Origin: Pseudophaeobacter arcticus DSM 23566
GTDB taxonomy: Bacteria; Pseudomonadota; Alphaproteobacteria; Rhodobacterales; Rhodobacteraceae
Assembly (NCBI RefSeq): GCF_000473205.1
Contig: NZ_KI421507.1
Location: 3,333,057-3,397,056 of the forward strand
Length of the DNA stretch: 64,000 nucleotides
Direction of reading: 5' to 3'
Shown here: positions 63,982 to 64,000 of the stretch, piece after piece
How positions within the stretch are numbered: position 1 is the stretch's first letter
How the letters are laid out: every line of letters begins with the position of its first letter
Made by a program: the position numbers and the translations under genes
The notes under the pieces: model-generated
Databases searched by the model: none
What the model was told of the DNA's origin: nothing
What the model saw: the letters and a program-made list of their open reading frames with translations, nothing else

Positions 63982-64000
63982 TTATTCGCCGAGTTTGGCG
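63982..64000 (-). CDS. Possible C-terminal end of a minus-strand gene (cut by window edge)
   Basis: Read on the minus strand the last bases give A-K-L-G-E and a TAA stop at 63982-63984. Only five codons are visible, so sequence alone proves nothing. It is proposed because copy E of the two-hairpin element ends 7 bp away, and the other copies with known neighbours end close to the stop of an opposing gene. Confidence 0.3.

Overview
The window is a GC-rich piece of an alphaproteobacterial chromosome. It almost certainly comes from the Rhodobacteraceae, roseobacter type. The evidence is gene content rather than a marker gene: a MocR-type TauR next to xsc, a soeABC sulfite dehydrogenase, an ECF41 sigma factor with its carboxymuconolactone-decarboxylase partner, glnK-amtB, mlaA-mlaC, and dispersed GC-rich hairpin elements between genes. 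No rRNA, tRNA, phage, insertion sequence or CRISPR array is visible. Sixty-two coding regions are listed, two of them cut by the window edges.

Layout. 1-1970: end of an acetyltransferase gene, then a minus-strand arsR/permease pair. 1970-13271: a sulfonate dissimilation module. TauR is the likely regulator. Xsc splits sulfoacetaldehyde into sulfite and acetyl phosphate. AckA turns acetyl phosphate into acetate and ATP. A TSUP exporter and a YeiH-type exporter are candidates for sulfite and sulfate efflux, and SoeABC oxidises sulfite at the membrane. The enzymes that would make sulfoacetaldehyde are not in the window. 13295-14731: terminator, then an ECF41 promoter, its CMD-family gene and the sigma gene. 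14857-24341: dapA, a soluble lytic transglycosylase, a transporter, a split and divergent MnmD/MnmC pair, a hot-dog dehydratase, an OmpA lipoprotein, an AraC-methyltransferase fusion and nth.

24338-33893: adenosine kinase, a MarR regulator with a divergent EamA transporter and two clear operators, rppH, an FadH-type flavoenzyme, two small NIPSNAP/ABM-like proteins, a chemoreceptor and a LysR regulator. 34025-45936: housekeeping and repair genes in tight minus-strand operons (cinA-GNAT-peroxidase-ompA; ridA-GDPD-DUF482-phhB; ferredoxin-reductase-like/rsmD), with map, sfsA and a peroxiredoxin. 46035-54918: a type I secretion ABC/adaptor pair with no visible substrate, mlaA-mlaC, a class A PBP and glnK-amtB. 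55080-63493: aminotransferase and mercaptopyruvate sulfurtransferase, smpB, an EamA transporter, an XRE-cupin regulator divergent from benE with twin operators, and ilvD.

The most unusual non-coding content is a family of two-hairpin elements (six copies). Stem sequences vary but two linkers are conserved. Where both flanking genes are visible, the element sits only in convergent 3'-3' intervals. A second, larger composite structured element is present twice, and base changes in its stems are compensated. I cannot assign either to a named family.
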